Shown here: piece by piece, positions 24,498 to 33,868 of the stretch
How positions within the stretch are numbered: position 1 is the first letter of the stretch
Layout of the letters: each line of letters begins with the position of its first letter
Source of the DNA: Mycoplana rhizolycopersici
Lineage (GTDB): Bacteria; Pseudomonadota; Alphaproteobacteria; Rhizobiales; Rhizobiaceae
Reading direction: 5' to 3'
Length of the DNA stretch: 64,000 nucleotides
Assembly: GCF_013378445.1 (NCBI RefSeq)
Contig: NZ_JABXYK010000007.1
Coordinates: 1 to 64,000, forward strand
The notes under the pieces: model-generated
The model's database searches: none
Seen by the model: the letters and a program-made list of their open reading frames with translations, nothing else
Told to the model about the DNA's origin: nothing
Program-made: the position numbers and the translations under genes

Positions 24498-27059
24498 TCA
24501 GGTCCGGGGCTTGAGGTTTTCCGGGTCGTAGATCGGCTTGTAGCCGATGCCGACCACCTCCACTGGATAGGTCTCTGCGAAATACTCGACGTTCAGCTTG
24601 CGCCCAACCTGGCAGTATTCCTGCGGCAGGTAGGCGAGCGCGATGTTCTTGCCGACCGTGGGGCCAAAGGCGACCGAGGTCGTGTAGGAGAGGCGGCCGA
24701 GGCTGTCGACCAGCGGCTTGCCCGTTTCCGGATCAACCACCGGCATCGAGCCGACCGGATAGCGCTTGACGCCATTCCTGTCGGTATTCTCCGTCATCAC
24801 CAGCGTGCAGAGCATGGCCGGCTGCCGTTCTCGGGCCTTGTATTCCAGATGCTTGGCCTTGCCGCGGAAGTCGGCTTCCTTGACCTTGGGGCGCGCCAGG
24901 TCGGCTTCGATCAGGTTGTACTGGGTTAGCAGGTCGGCGTTCTGCAGGCGCAGGCTCTTTTCCATGCGCCGCGAGTTCGCATAGGTCTCGACGCCGAAGG
25001 CCATGACGCCGGTGGCGCGCAGCGCATCCCAGACGGCAAGGCCGTCCTCGTATTTCATGTGTAGTTCCCAGCCCTGTTCGCCGACATAGGAGATGCGGAA
25101 GGCGGTGACGGGCTTGCCGGCGATCTCGATCGGCTTGATCGCCGCAAACGCGAAGTTTTCCGGATCGAGCCCGGCCGGATCGGCAACGGCCTTCTTCAGC
25201 GTTGCGCGCGCGTTCGGGCCCCAGATGCCGATGGTGACGTATTTCTCCGAGACGTCCGTGATGGTGACATCAAGGCCGCGATCTTCGGCGACGCGCTTCA
25301 TGTAGTGGAAGTCGCGCGGGCCGGCATCCGCACCGTTCACGAGACGGCAGCGGTCGGCCATGCGGAACACGGTGAAATCGGCGCGTACCATGCCCTCGTC
25401 GTCGAGGAAGTGCGTGTAGATGCCCTTGCCGACATTCGCGTCCCCGCCGATCTTGGCGGCGCAGAGCCATTCGAGCAGCTCGACATGATCGGGGCCTTCG
25501 ATGTCGACCATGTGGAAGTGGCTGAGGTTGACGATGCCGCAGTCCTCGCTCATCGCCAGATGCTCGGCGTTGGAGACGCGCCAGAAGTGGCGGCTGTCCC
25601 ACTCGTTCTCGCGGACGGGAACCCTGTCGCCGTACTTTTCCAGAAGATGCTCGTTGGCGGCATAGCCATGCGCACGCTCCCAGCCGCCGAGCTCCATGAA
25701 GTAGCCGCCGAGTTCCTTCTCGCGCTCGTAGAAGGGCGACCGCTTGACGTTGCGGCCCGTCGCATAGGGTTCGCGCGGGTGCACGGCGGGGAAGTAGATC
25801 TTCTGCGCCGCCTCGAAGCAGCGGCCCTCGATGAACTTCTCCTCCAGCTGGTGTGGGTAGAACCGCGAATAATCGATGGAGTTATGGTCGATCTCCGTGC
25901 GGCCGTCCGTCATCCAGTCGGCGATCAGCTTGCCGTAGCCGGGGCCGTCCTTGACCCAGATCGCGACGCAGTACCAGAGGCCGCGGACCTTCTGGCTCTC
26001 GCCGCAGGAGGGGCCGCCGGCTGCGGACACCTGCAGCAGGCCGTTGAAGGAATGGCTCTCGTTGTAGCCGAGTTCGCCGAGGATCGGCGTCAGCTCCATG
26101 GCGCGCTCGAGCGGCTCGAGGATCTGCTCCATGTCGAGGTCGCGCTGCGAGGGCGAAAGTCGCGCCTCGTTCTTCTCCAGGATGTCGCGCGGATGGCAGA
26201 GACGCGGATTGGCGGTCTCGTAGTAACCCCATTCGATCTGGCCGCCCTCGGTCGTCTTCGGGTCGCCGGTGTCGCGCATGTAGGCGGAGTTGCCCTGGTC
26301 GCGCAGAAGCGGATAGCCGATCTCCTTGCCGGTGCCTTCGAACTCATTATAGGGGCCGAAGAAGGTCAGCGGATGGTCGACCGGCATGACGGGAAGGTCC
26401 TCGCCGACCATCTCGGCGATCAGGCGGCCCCAGATGCCGGCACAGACGATGACGTGATCAGCCATGATCGTGCCGCGATGAGTGACGACGCCCTTGATGC
26501 GGCCGTTCTCCACGATCAGCGATTTGGCCGGGGTATTGGCGAAAGCCTGCAGCTTCCCGGATTTTTCCGCAGCGTCGACCAGCTTGCCGGCAACGGTCTG
26601 CGAGCGCGGAACAACCAGGCCGGCATCGGGATCGAACATGCCGCCCATCACCTGATCTTCCTCGATCAGCGGGAACATCTCCTTGATTTCCGAGGGCGAG
26701 ACGTAATGCGCACGGGTGCCGAAGGCTCTGGCGGAGGTCAGCTTGCGCTTGATTTCCCCCATCCAGCTGTCGTCGCCGGTGCGGGCGACCTCGAGGCCGC
26801 CGATGCGGGCGTAGTGGCCCATCTTCTCGTAGAAGTCGATCGAGTACTGGGTCGTCCAGACAGACAGGTAGTCGTGGCTGGTGGTGTAGCAGAAGTCCGA
26901 GGCGTGTGCGGTCGAGCCGATGTCGGTCGGGATGCCCGACTTGTCGATACCGACGATGTCGTCCCACCCGCGTTCGATCAGGTGGTGGGCTATCGATGCC
27001 CCCACGATGCCTCCGAGCCCGATGATGACGACCTTTGCTTGTTGGGGAAATTCAGCCAT
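24498..27059 (-). CDS. FAD-dependent dimethylglycine/sarcosine dehydrogenase-like protein with GcvT domain
   Basis: 853 residues. The N-terminal half is a DAO-type FAD domain with dinucleotide motif GLGGIVG at 14-20 and a STAHASDF stretch where related enzymes bind FAD. The C-terminal half (from about 470) is a folate-binding aminomethyltransferase (GcvT) domain, ending with the usual GKNIALAYLP barrel segment. This architecture occurs in dimethylglycine and sarcosine dehydrogenases, which remove N-methyl groups to tetrahydrofolate. The exact substrate is uncertain because paralogues are numerous in rhizobia. It is the last gene of a minus-strand catabolic island. An inverted repeat lies about 78 bases upstream of its start. 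Confidence 0.87.
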   Translation of the reverse strand: MAEFPQQAKVVIIGLGGIVGASIAHHLIERGWDDIVGIDKSGIPTDIGSTAHASDFCYTTSHDYLSVWTTQYSIDFYEKMGHYARIGGLEVARTGDDSWMGEIKRKLTSARAFGTRAHYVSPSEIKEMFPLIEEDQVMGGMFDPDAGLVVPRSQTVAGKLVDAAEKSGKLQAFANTPAKSLIVENGRIKGVVTHRGTIMADHVIVCAGIWGRLIAEMVGEDLPVMPVDHPLTFFGPYNEFEGTGKEIGYPLLRDQGNSAYMRDTGDPKTTEGGQIEWGYYETANPRLCHPRDILEKNEARLSPSQRDLDMEQILEPLERAMELTPILGELGYNESHSFNGLLQVSAAGGPSCGESQKVRGLWYCVAIWVKDGPGYGKLIADWMTDGRTEIDHNSIDYSRFYPHQLEEKFIEGRCFEAAQKIYFPAVHPREPYATGRNVKRSPFYEREKELGGYFMELGGWERAHGYAANEHLLEKYGDRVPVRENEWDSRHFWRVSNAEHLAMSEDCGIVNLSHFHMVDIEGPDHVELLEWLCAAKIGGDANVGKGIYTHFLDDEGMVRADFTVFRMADRCRLVNGADAGPRDFHYMKRVAEDRGLDVTITDVSEKYVTIGIWGPNARATLKKAVADPAGLDPENFAFAAIKPIEIAGKPVTAFRISYVGEQGWELHMKYEDGLAVWDALRATGVMAFGVETYANSRRMEKSLRLQNADLLTQYNLIEADLARPKVKEADFRGKAKHLEYKARERQPAMLCTLVMTENTDRNGVKRYPVGSMPVVDPETGKPLVDSLGRLSYTTSVAFGPTVGKNIALAYLPQEYCQVGRKLNVEYFAETYPVEVVGIGYKPIYDPENLKPRT

Positions 27060-27136
27060 TGCGTGCGACCCTGATTATGTTCCGGAGGCGGATATTAGGG
27101 CTTGTGTCACCGTCACTAGAGCCTGTCTACGACATT

Positions 27137-27157
27137 CTCGTCGTGCTGCACGACGAG
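27137..27157. promoter_or_regulatory. Candidate MarR operator (perfect inverted repeat)
   Basis: The arms CTCGTCGTG and CACGACGAG surround a CTG centre. It lies between the end of the MarR-family gene and the start of the dehydrogenase gene, about 78 bases before the latter. MarR proteins bind palindromes of about this size, so control of the dehydrogenase gene by its neighbour is plausible. A terminator is less likely since no T run follows. Confidence 0.5.
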
Positions 27158-27168
27158 CACGATGTCGC

Positions 27169-27624
27169 TCACAGAACATCGCCGGGAGTTTCGCCGCCGG
27201 CATGGGCCGCTTCCAGCCGCTCCAGCGCGGCAAGAAACGCTTCGGCCTGATCGCCGAGCGCTGCGACGATGCGTTTTTCGAAATCCAGCGCGCGTGGAAC
27301 GATCTTTCCATAGACGCTTCGCCCAAGCTCGGTCAGGGCGAGGTGCTCTTCGCGCCTGTCGGCGTCGTTGGGCTTGCGCCGCAACCAGCGCCGGTCCTCC
27401 AGCGCCTTCACCGCGCGGCTGACCTTGGTCTTGTGCATCGAGGAGTGATGGCCGATTTCGCGGGCGGTGATGGTCTCGAACTGGCCGATCGTGGCAAGCA
27501 CACGCCATTCGGGGATCGTAAGGTCGAAATCCGGGCCGTAGACGGAGCGGAAGTCGCGGGAGACCGCGGCGCTGATCCGGTTGAGCCTGTAGGGGAGAAA
27601 CTGTTCGAGCCGGAGCTTCGTCAT
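27169..27624 (-). CDS. MarR-family transcriptional regulator
   Basis: 151 residues from the ATG at 27624; the open frame continues upstream without a start signal. A winged helix-turn-helix is visible at about 30-105 (LTIPEWRVLATIGQFETITAREIGHHSSMHKTKVSRAVKALEDRRWLRRKPNDADRRE), including the DxRxx wing motif, flanked by dimerisation helices. MarR proteins repress nearby genes until a ligand binds. It lies between the hydroxyisobutyrate dehydrogenase-like gene (140-base gap) and the FAD dehydrogenase gene (109-base gap), all on the minus strand. Confidence 0.92.
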   Translation of the reverse strand: MTKLRLEQFLPYRLNRISAAVSRDFRSVYGPDFDLTIPEWRVLATIGQFETITAREIGHHSSMHKTKVSRAVKALEDRRWLRRKPNDADRREEHLALTELGRSVYGKIVPRALDFEKRIVAALGDQAEAFLAALERLEAAHAGGETPGDVL

Positions 27625-27764
27625 CGGATATTCGTTGCAAGTGAGACCGTTGCGTTTGCGACGGACTATGCGACGGTGCCGGGATACCTGTCCAGCCTCA
27701 AGGCATGTCAATCGCGGCGGACGCGTGCCGGCCCGCCGCGTCCCTCGGCCGTCGGGCGGCGATG

Positions 27765-28655
27765 TTAATCCGGCTCGCCCTCACGCCGCAGCATCTCGAT
27801 GATCGCGGAGAAATCCCGCCCGCCGTTTCCGTCCTTGTCGAAGGCGGCATAGAGGCCGGTCGCGGCCGCACCCAGCGGGGTGGAGGCACCGCTTGCGGCT
27901 GCCGCCTCCTGCGACAGCAGCAGGTCCTTCAGCATCAGGCTCGCGGCAAAGCCGGGCTTGTAGCCGTTGTTGGCGGGTGAGGCCGGCACGGGGCCGGGGA
28001 CGGGGCAATAGGAGGTGAGCGACCAGCATTGCCCCGATGAGGTGGAGGCGACGTCGAACAGGGCCTGATGCGACAGCCCGAGTTTTTCCCCCAGCGCGAA
28101 GGCCTCGCCGACGGCGATCATCGAGATGCCGAGGATCATGTTGTTGCAGATCTTCGCCGCCTGTCCGGCGCCGTTGCCGCCGCAATGGACGATCCGTTTT
28201 CCCATCGCCTCCAGCAGGGGCCTTGCGCGGCCGAAGGCGGCTTCCGTTCCCCCCGCCATGAAGGTCAGCGTGCCGGCCGCAGCACCGCCGGTGCCGCCGG
28301 AGACCGGCGCGTCGAGCGAGGCGCAGCCGGCGGCTTCGGCCAGCGCATGGGCGCTGCGGGCGCTCTCCACGTCGACCGTCGAGCAGTCGATCAGGAGCGT
28401 GCCCGCGGGCACGAGGCCGCAAAGCTCGCGCCAGACGGCAATGACGTGCTCGCCCTTGGGCAGCATGGTGATGACCACCTCTGCATCCTTGACGGCATCG
28501 CGCAGGGTGCCGGCAGCCGTGACGCCGGCCTTCGCCGCGGCGTCGAGAGAGGCCTGCGACAGGTCGAAACCCGTCACGCGGTGGCCGGCCTTTGCGAGGT
28601 TGCCAGCCATGGGGCCGCCCATGTTGCCCAAACCGATAAAGGCGATCTGCTTCAT
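27765..28655 (-). CDS. mmsB: 3-hydroxyisobutyrate dehydrogenase-like NAD-dependent enzyme
   Basis: 296 residues, the usual length. The N-terminal Rossmann motif is GLGNMG at 8-13 and the beta-hydroxyacid dehydrogenase signature continues as GGPMAGNLAKAGHRV. The substrate-binding DAPVSGGTGGAAAGTLTFMAGG and the catalytic-lysine region GAGQAAKICNNMILGISMIAVGEAF are intact. The sequence matches the MmsB class that oxidises 3-hydroxyisobutyrate to methylmalonate semialdehyde in valine breakdown. The companion methylmalonate-semialdehyde dehydrogenase is not in the window, so a different hydroxyacid in this cluster's pathway is possible. It lies 104 bases after the GMC oxidoreductase gene. Confidence 0.87.
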   Translation of the reverse strand: MKQIAFIGLGNMGGPMAGNLAKAGHRVTGFDLSQASLDAAAKAGVTAAGTLRDAVKDAEVVITMLPKGEHVIAVWRELCGLVPAGTLLIDCSTVDVESARSAHALAEAAGCASLDAPVSGGTGGAAAGTLTFMAGGTEAAFGRARPLLEAMGKRIVHCGGNGAGQAAKICNNMILGISMIAVGEAFALGEKLGLSHQALFDVASTSSGQCWSLTSYCPVPGPVPASPANNGYKPGFAASLMLKDLLLSQEAAAASGASTPLGAAATGLYAAFDKDGNGGRDFSAIIEMLRREGEPD

Positions 28656-28759
28656 TGTCGTTTCCTTCGGTGTTCTCCAGCCGGCTTGGCCGGGATCTGG
28701 CAGGGCCGGGGCCACGAAAGGGCCGCCGTTCGCCCGGGTCTTCGTCGAGGTGGGGCCGC

Positions 28760-30355
28760 CTAGCGCGCGCCCGCGAGAATCATCGCTGCGGCCTTCTCGG
28801 CGATCATGATCGTCGGCGAGTTGGTATTGCCCGATGTGATGCGCGGCATCACCGAGGCGTCGGCAATGCGCAGGCGTCCGAGCGCCCGCAGCCGCAGTTG
28901 CGGATCGACGACGCTTTCGGGATCGCCGCCCATGCGGCAGGTACCGGTGGGGTGGAAGATCGTCGTGCCGATGTCGCCGGCCGCCTTCTCCAGTTCGGCT
29001 TCCGTTTCGAAGCTCGGGCCGGGCTTGTACTCGACAGGCTTGAAGCGCGCGAAGGAGGGCTGGCGGACGATGCTGCGGGTCAGCCGGATCGCTCGCACCG
29101 CCACGTCGCGGTCGCTCTGCTCGCTCAGATAGTTCGGCCGTATTTCGGGCTGCATTGCGAAGTCCGGACCCTTCGCATGCACCGAGCCGCGGCTGTCCGG
29201 GCGCAGGTTGCACACGCTCGCCGTCATGCCCGGGAAGGGATGGACACTCTCGCCGAACTTCTCCAGCGACACCGGCTGGATATGGTATTGCAGGTCGGCG
29301 GTCTCCTTGTCCGGACCGGAGCGGGTGAAGATGCCGAGCTGGCTCGGTGCCATCGCCATCGGCCCGGAACGCTTCAGAAGATACTCAAGGCCGATTGCGG
29401 CCTTGCCGAACATGGTGCTCGCCTTTTCGTTGAGCGTCGGCACGCCGGTCACTTTGTAGATCATGCGAAGCTGCAGGTGGTCCTGCAGGTTTTCGCCGAT
29501 CCCGGCGACGTTCTTCACGGTCTCGATCCCCGCCTTCTGCAGCACGTCGCCACGGCCGATGCCGGAGAGTTCGAGCAGATGCGGCGAGCCGATCGCACCG
29601 GCGGCGAGTACGGTCTCCCGGGTCGCGCGCGCTTTCTTCGCCACACCGTCATGCTGAAACTCGACGCCGCGAACCTCGCCCTCCTCGATGATCAGCCGCC
29701 GCGCATGCGCCTTGGTCAGCACGGTCAGGTTGGGGCGGCCGCGCGCCGGCCGCAGGAAGGCCTTTGCGGTGTTCCAGCGGATGCCCGAGCGCTGGTTGAC
29801 GTCGAAATAGCTCGATCCCTCGTTGTCGCCGCGGTTGAAATCCTCGATTTCGGGGATGCCGGCTTCGCCTGCCGCCTGCTGGAATGCGTCCAGCACCGCC
29901 CAGCGCACGCGCGCCTTCTCCACCCGCCATTCGCCCCCTGAACCGTGCATGTCGCCGGCGCCCTTGTAGAAATCCTCGGACTTCTTGAAGAACGGCAGCA
30001 CGTCGTCCCAGCCCCAGCCGGTGCAGCCAAGCTGGCGCCACAGGTCGTAGTCGCGCGCCTGGCCGCGCATGTAGATCATGCCGTTGATGGAGGAGCAGCC
30101 GCCGAGCACCTTGCCGCGCGGATAGTTGAGCGCCCGGCCATTGAGCCCCGCCTCCTTCTCGGTGGTAAAGCACCAGTCCGTGCGCGGATTGTTGATGCAG
30201 TAGAGATAGCCGACCGGGATGTGGATCCAGTGATAGTTGTCGCTGCCGCCGGCTTCCAGCAGCAGCACGCGGTTGTTGCGATCGGCCGAAAGGCGGTTGG
30301 CGATTACGCAGCCCGCACTTCCGGCACCGATGACGATGTAGTCGAACTGTTCCAT
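28760..30355 (-). CDS. GMC-family oxidoreductase (choline dehydrogenase-like)
   Basis: 531 residues from the ATG at 30355 with GGAG upstream. The FAD motif GAGSAG is at residues 10-15. The GMC signature (YPRGKVLGGCSSINGMIYMRG) lies near 80-100 and the catalytic region FHPTGTCRMG near the C terminus, with NSPTIMIAEKAA ending the FAD fold. GMC enzymes of this type oxidise alcohols such as choline to aldehydes. No betaine aldehyde dehydrogenase or betI is present, so choline itself may not be the substrate. It follows the Liv permease gene by 133 bases. Confidence 0.9.
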   Translation of the reverse strand: MEQFDYIVIGAGSAGCVIANRLSADRNNRVLLLEAGGSDNYHWIHIPVGYLYCINNPRTDWCFTTEKEAGLNGRALNYPRGKVLGGCSSINGMIYMRGQARDYDLWRQLGCTGWGWDDVLPFFKKSEDFYKGAGDMHGSGGEWRVEKARVRWAVLDAFQQAAGEAGIPEIEDFNRGDNEGSSYFDVNQRSGIRWNTAKAFLRPARGRPNLTVLTKAHARRLIIEEGEVRGVEFQHDGVAKKARATRETVLAAGAIGSPHLLELSGIGRGDVLQKAGIETVKNVAGIGENLQDHLQLRMIYKVTGVPTLNEKASTMFGKAAIGLEYLLKRSGPMAMAPSQLGIFTRSGPDKETADLQYHIQPVSLEKFGESVHPFPGMTASVCNLRPDSRGSVHAKGPDFAMQPEIRPNYLSEQSDRDVAVRAIRLTRSIVRQPSFARFKPVEYKPGPSFETEAELEKAAGDIGTTIFHPTGTCRMGGDPESVVDPQLRLRALGRLRIADASVMPRITSGNTNSPTIMIAEKAAAMILAGAR

Positions 30356-30488
30356 GTTGAACTCCGAGCGGAACCTTTCCCGCACGCCGCACGGACGCTA
30401 CAGGCCGGTTTCCCTGATCCTTGCCGTTTGCGGGTGCCGGCCCGCCGGTTGCGCCGTGCCCGGATGGCGACCGGACAGCGCCGTTGAT

Positions 30489-31481
30489 CTAGAAGCCGAG
30501 CTTCTTGCCGAGTCTCGAGGCGTAGAATTCGCCGATGATGCCGCGGCGGAAGAGCAGCACGCAGACCATGAAGACGATGCCGGTGATGATCGTGACCGGG
30601 AAGTCGGAGGTCGCGAGATAGTTCTGCAGCGTCACCACCAGCCCTGCGCCGACGATCGGGCCGATCAGCGTGCCGATGCCGCCAAGCAGCGTCATCAGGA
30701 TGACTTCGCCGGACATCTGCCAGCCGACGTCGGTCAGCGTGGCGAACTGGAACACCAGCGCCTTGACCCCGCCGGCGAGCCCGGTGAGGGCGGCCGACAT
30801 CACGAAGGCGCCGAGCTTGTAGCGCGCGACCGAATAGCCGAGCGAGGTGGCGCGCGCCTCGTTCTCGCGGATCGATTTGAGGATCATGCCGAATGGAGAA
30901 TTGATGAAGCGCCAGATGATCGCGACACCGATGACAAAGACGGCCAGCACGAAATAATACATGTTCGTCGTGTTGCCGAGATCGACGATGCCGAACAGGT
31001 GGCCGCGCGGCACGGACTGGATGCCGTCCTCGCCGTGGGTGAACTGCGCCTGCAGGCAGAAGAAATAGAACATCTGCCCGAGCGCCAGCGTGATCATGGC
31101 GAAGTAGATGCCCTGGCGGCGGATCGCGACAAAGCCGACTATCAGGCCGAGCAAGGCAGCACCCGCCACGCCGATCAGCACCCCGATCTCCGGCGTGACA
31201 CCCCATTCCTTCATCGCATGCGCGGTAAAGTAGGCGGCCCCGCCGAAGAAGGTGGCGTGGCCGAACGACAGCAGCCCGGTATAGCCGAGCAGAAGGTTGA
31301 ACGCGCAGGCGAACAGGGCGAAGCAGAGCAGCTTCATCAGGAAGATCGGATAGAAAAACAGCGGCGCGGCTATCAGGCATCCGACAGCCAAGAGGAGCAG
31401 GACCGCCTGGAGCCTGGAGGTGCTGCGTTCGGTCTCGATGGTCGTGGTCATTTTCTCGGATAGCTCCACCATGTCACGCAT
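30489..31481 (-). CDS. livM: Branched-chain amino acid-type ABC transporter permease LivM
   Basis: 330 residues with about nine hydrophobic helices and the LivM-type segment FNLLLGYTGLLSFGHATFFGGAAY. The conserved cytoplasmic coupling loop INSPFGMILKSIRENEARATSLGY is present. The ATG at 31481 overlaps the end of livH by eight bases; an internal ATG at 31451 is an alternative start. It pairs with LivH to form the membrane channel. It is the last of five importer genes transcribed leftward from 35077. Confidence 0.92.
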   Translation of the reverse strand: MRDMVELSEKMTTTIETERSTSRLQAVLLLLAVGCLIAAPLFFYPIFLMKLLCFALFACAFNLLLGYTGLLSFGHATFFGGAAYFTAHAMKEWGVTPEIGVLIGVAGAALLGLIVGFVAIRRQGIYFAMITLALGQMFYFFCLQAQFTHGEDGIQSVPRGHLFGIVDLGNTTNMYYFVLAVFVIGVAIIWRFINSPFGMILKSIRENEARATSLGYSVARYKLGAFVMSAALTGLAGGVKALVFQFATLTDVGWQMSGEVILMTLLGGIGTLIGPIVGAGLVVTLQNYLATSDFPVTIITGIVFMVCVLLFRRGIIGEFYASRLGKKLGF

Positions 31482-32361
31482 CCCGTCCGAAGAGGCCGGC
31501 GGGCCTGAGCAGAAGTACGATCGCCATGATGACGAAGATCACGATGTTGGATGCTTCCGGATAGAACACCTTCGTCAACCCTTCCGCGATGCCGAGCATG
31601 TAGCCCGTGACGATTGCCCCCATGATCGATCCCATGCCGCCGACGACGACCACCGCGAAGACGACGATGATGAGGTTGGTGCCCATCAGCGGCGAGACCT
31701 GGTAGACGGGGGCGGCAAGGACGCCCGCGAAGGCTGCAAGGCCGGCGCCGAGCGCATAGGTGAAGGTCAGAAGCAAGGGCACGTTGACGCCGAAGGCCTG
31801 GACGAGCACCGGATTTTCCGTCGCCGCCCGCAGGTAGGAGCCGAGCTTGGTCTTCTCGATCAAGAGCCAGGTGCCGAGGCAGGCGAGCAGCGAGACGACG
31901 ACCACCCAGCCGCGATAGTTCGGCAGGAACATGAAGCCCAGGTTCGTGCCGCCGGCCAGCTGCGGCGGCGCGGCATAGGGCTGGCCGGACGCACCGTAGA
32001 GATAACGGAAAGTGCCTTCGATCGTCAGCGCCAATCCGAAGGTAAACAGCAGCCCATAGAGCGGATCGAGCTTGTACAGGCGGCTCAGCATGGTCCGCTC
32101 GACCGCCGCTCCGAACAGGCCGACGATCACCGGCGCCACGATCAGCGCCGCCCAGTAGCCGATGCCGAGATACTGCAGCAGCAGATAGGCGACGAAGGCG
32201 CCCAGCATGTACTGCGCGCCATGGGCGAAGTTGATGACGCGCAGCAAGCCGAAGATGACGGCGAGCCCGAGGCTCAGTAGCGCATAGAAGGAGCCGTTGA
32301 TCAGGCCGATCAGCAACTGGCCGAACAGCGCCTGCATGGGAATTCCGAATATCGTGGTCAT
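31474..32361 (-). CDS. livH: Branched-chain amino acid-type ABC transporter permease LivH
   Basis: 295 residues, about eight membrane helices. The LivH signature is GLINGSFYALLSLGLAVIFGLLRVINFAHGAQYMLGAFVAYLL, and the coupling loop reads TKLGSYLRAATENPVLVQAFGVNV. It starts four bases after the livF stop and overlaps livM by eight bases, so the genes are probably translated together. Confidence 0.94.
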   Translation of the reverse strand: MTTIFGIPMQALFGQLLIGLINGSFYALLSLGLAVIFGLLRVINFAHGAQYMLGAFVAYLLLQYLGIGYWAALIVAPVIVGLFGAAVERTMLSRLYKLDPLYGLLFTFGLALTIEGTFRYLYGASGQPYAAPPQLAGGTNLGFMFLPNYRGWVVVVSLLACLGTWLLIEKTKLGSYLRAATENPVLVQAFGVNVPLLLTFTYALGAGLAAFAGVLAAPVYQVSPLMGTNLIIVVFAVVVVGGMGSIMGAIVTGYMLGIAEGLTKVFYPEASNIVIFVIMAIVLLLRPAGLFGRDA

Positions 32362-32365
32362 GGCG

Positions 32366-33067
32366 CTAGACCCCCAGAAGCTTGTGGAGCATCGGCATCT
32401 GGTTCGGCAGGTCGGATACGGGGAAATCCGCCACCATCTGGCCGTGGTCCATGAGATAAAAACGGTCGGCGATCTTGCTGGCGAAACGGAAGTTCTGTTC
32501 GACCAGGAGAACGGTCATTCCGCGCTCCTTCAGCTTCTTCAAGACTTCGCCGATACGCTGGACGATGACGGGCGCCAGGCCTTCCGTGGGCTCGTCGAGC
32601 AACAGCATCTTGACCCCGGTACGCAGGATGCGGGCCATCGCCAGCATCTGCTGCTCGCCGCCCGAAAGCTTCGTGCCGGGGCTGGAGCGGCGTTCGGCGA
32701 GGTTGGGAAAAAGTTCGTAGATCTCGTCGAGCGACATGCCGCCTTTTGCAACGACCGGCGGCAGCATGAGATTTTCCTCCACCGTCAGCGTGGCGAAGAT
32801 GCCGCGCTCCTCCGGCACGAAGCCGATGCCGGCATGCGCGGTCTTGTGCAGCGGCACCGCCATCATGTCGCGACCGTCGAAGACGATCTGCCCCTTGCGC
32901 TCACGCAGGATGCCGATGATCGTGCGCAGCGTCGTCGTCTTGCCGACGCCGTTGCGGCCGAGAATGGTGATCATCTCACCTTGGCCGACCGTCATGTCGA
33001 CGCCGTGCAGCACATGGCTTTCGCCATACCAGCTGTTGAGACCCTTGACCTGAAGCATGGGTTTCAT
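32366..33067 (-). CDS. livF: ABC transporter ATP-binding protein LivF
   Basis: 233 residues from the ATG at 33067. Walker A is GRNGVGKTTT, the signature motif LSGGEQQMLAMARIL, and Walker B LLLDEPTEGLAP, followed by the switch histidine position as in LivF proteins (VLLVEQN). It starts one base after the livG stop. It supplies ATP hydrolysis for the Liv-type importer together with LivG. Confidence 0.95.
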   Translation of the reverse strand: MKPMLQVKGLNSWYGESHVLHGVDMTVGQGEMITILGRNGVGKTTTLRTIIGILRERKGQIVFDGRDMMAVPLHKTAHAGIGFVPEERGIFATLTVEENLMLPPVVAKGGMSLDEIYELFPNLAERRSSPGTKLSGGEQQMLAMARILRTGVKMLLLDEPTEGLAPVIVQRIGEVLKKLKERGMTVLLVEQNFRFASKIADRFYLMDHGQMVADFPVSDLPNQMPMLHKLLGV

Positions 33068-33068
33068 C

Positions 33069-33851
33069 TCAGGCCTCCTCCGTGCCCATGTAGGCGACGC
33101 GGACCTGCTCGTTGCGGCTGACGGTGGCATAGTCGCCCTCGGCCAGGATCTCGCCGCGCTGGAGCACGGTGACGTGGTGGCAGATGTCGGCGACGACGTT
33201 GAGATTGTGCTCGACCATCAGGATCGCCCGGTCCTTCGACAGGTCGGTGATGAGGCGGGCGATGACGCCGACATCCTCCTGGCCCATGCCGGCCATCGGC
33301 TCGTCGAGCAAAAGCACCTTCGGATCGAGTGCGAGCGTGGTGGCGATCTCAAGCGCTCGCTTGCGGCCATAGGAGAGGTCGGCGGCCATGCCGTTGCGCC
33401 AGCGCTCAAGCCCGACCATCGAGATCAGTTCGTCGGCGCGCGCGTTGAGGCTGTTCAGCGACGAGAGCGGCTTCCAGAACTGCGTGGCGAGATGGTTGGG
33501 TCGCTGCAGTGCCACCCGCACGTTGTCCAGCACCGACAGATGCGGGAAGACGGCGGAGATCTGGAACGAGCGGACGAGCCCCATGCGCGCCACCTTGTCG
33601 GGCGGCGTTTTGGTGATGTCGGTGCCGAGCAGGGTGATCGTCCCGTGGGTCGGCTGCAGGAACTTGGTCAGGAGGTTGAAGACCGTGGTCTTGCCGGCGC
33701 CGTTCGGCCCGATGAGGGCGTGAACACGGGCATGATGCACGTCGAGGTCGACGTCCTTCACCGCCGTGAAGCCACCGAAATCGCGCCGGAGGCCGCGGGC
33801 GGAAAGCACCACCCGCGGATCCGGCCGTGTCTGTCTTTCAGACATAGCCAT
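33069..33851 (-). CDS. livG: ABC transporter ATP-binding protein LivG
   Basis: 260 residues from the ATG at 33851, or six bases later at 33845. Walker A is GPNGAGKTTVFN, the signature motif is the LivG variant LSYGRKRALEIATTLA, and Walker B is VLLLDEPMAGMG followed by ILMVEHNLNVV. It starts 17 bases after the livK stop. Confidence 0.95.
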   Translation of the reverse strand: MAMSERQTRPDPRVVLSARGLRRDFGGFTAVKDVDLDVHHARVHALIGPNGAGKTTVFNLLTKFLQPTHGTITLLGTDITKTPPDKVARMGLVRSFQISAVFPHLSVLDNVRVALQRPNHLATQFWKPLSSLNSLNARADELISMVGLERWRNGMAADLSYGRKRALEIATTLALDPKVLLLDEPMAGMGQEDVGVIARLITDLSKDRAILMVEHNLNVVADICHHVTVLQRGEILAEGDYATVSRNEQVRVAYMGTEEA

Positions 33852-33868
33852 GTCTTGTTCCAAGATGC

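Noticed and set aside
25305-27074. 589-codon plus-strand frame opposite the FAD dehydrogenase
   Set aside because: A high-G+C antisense frame without domain or ribosome site; the minus-strand gene is clear.
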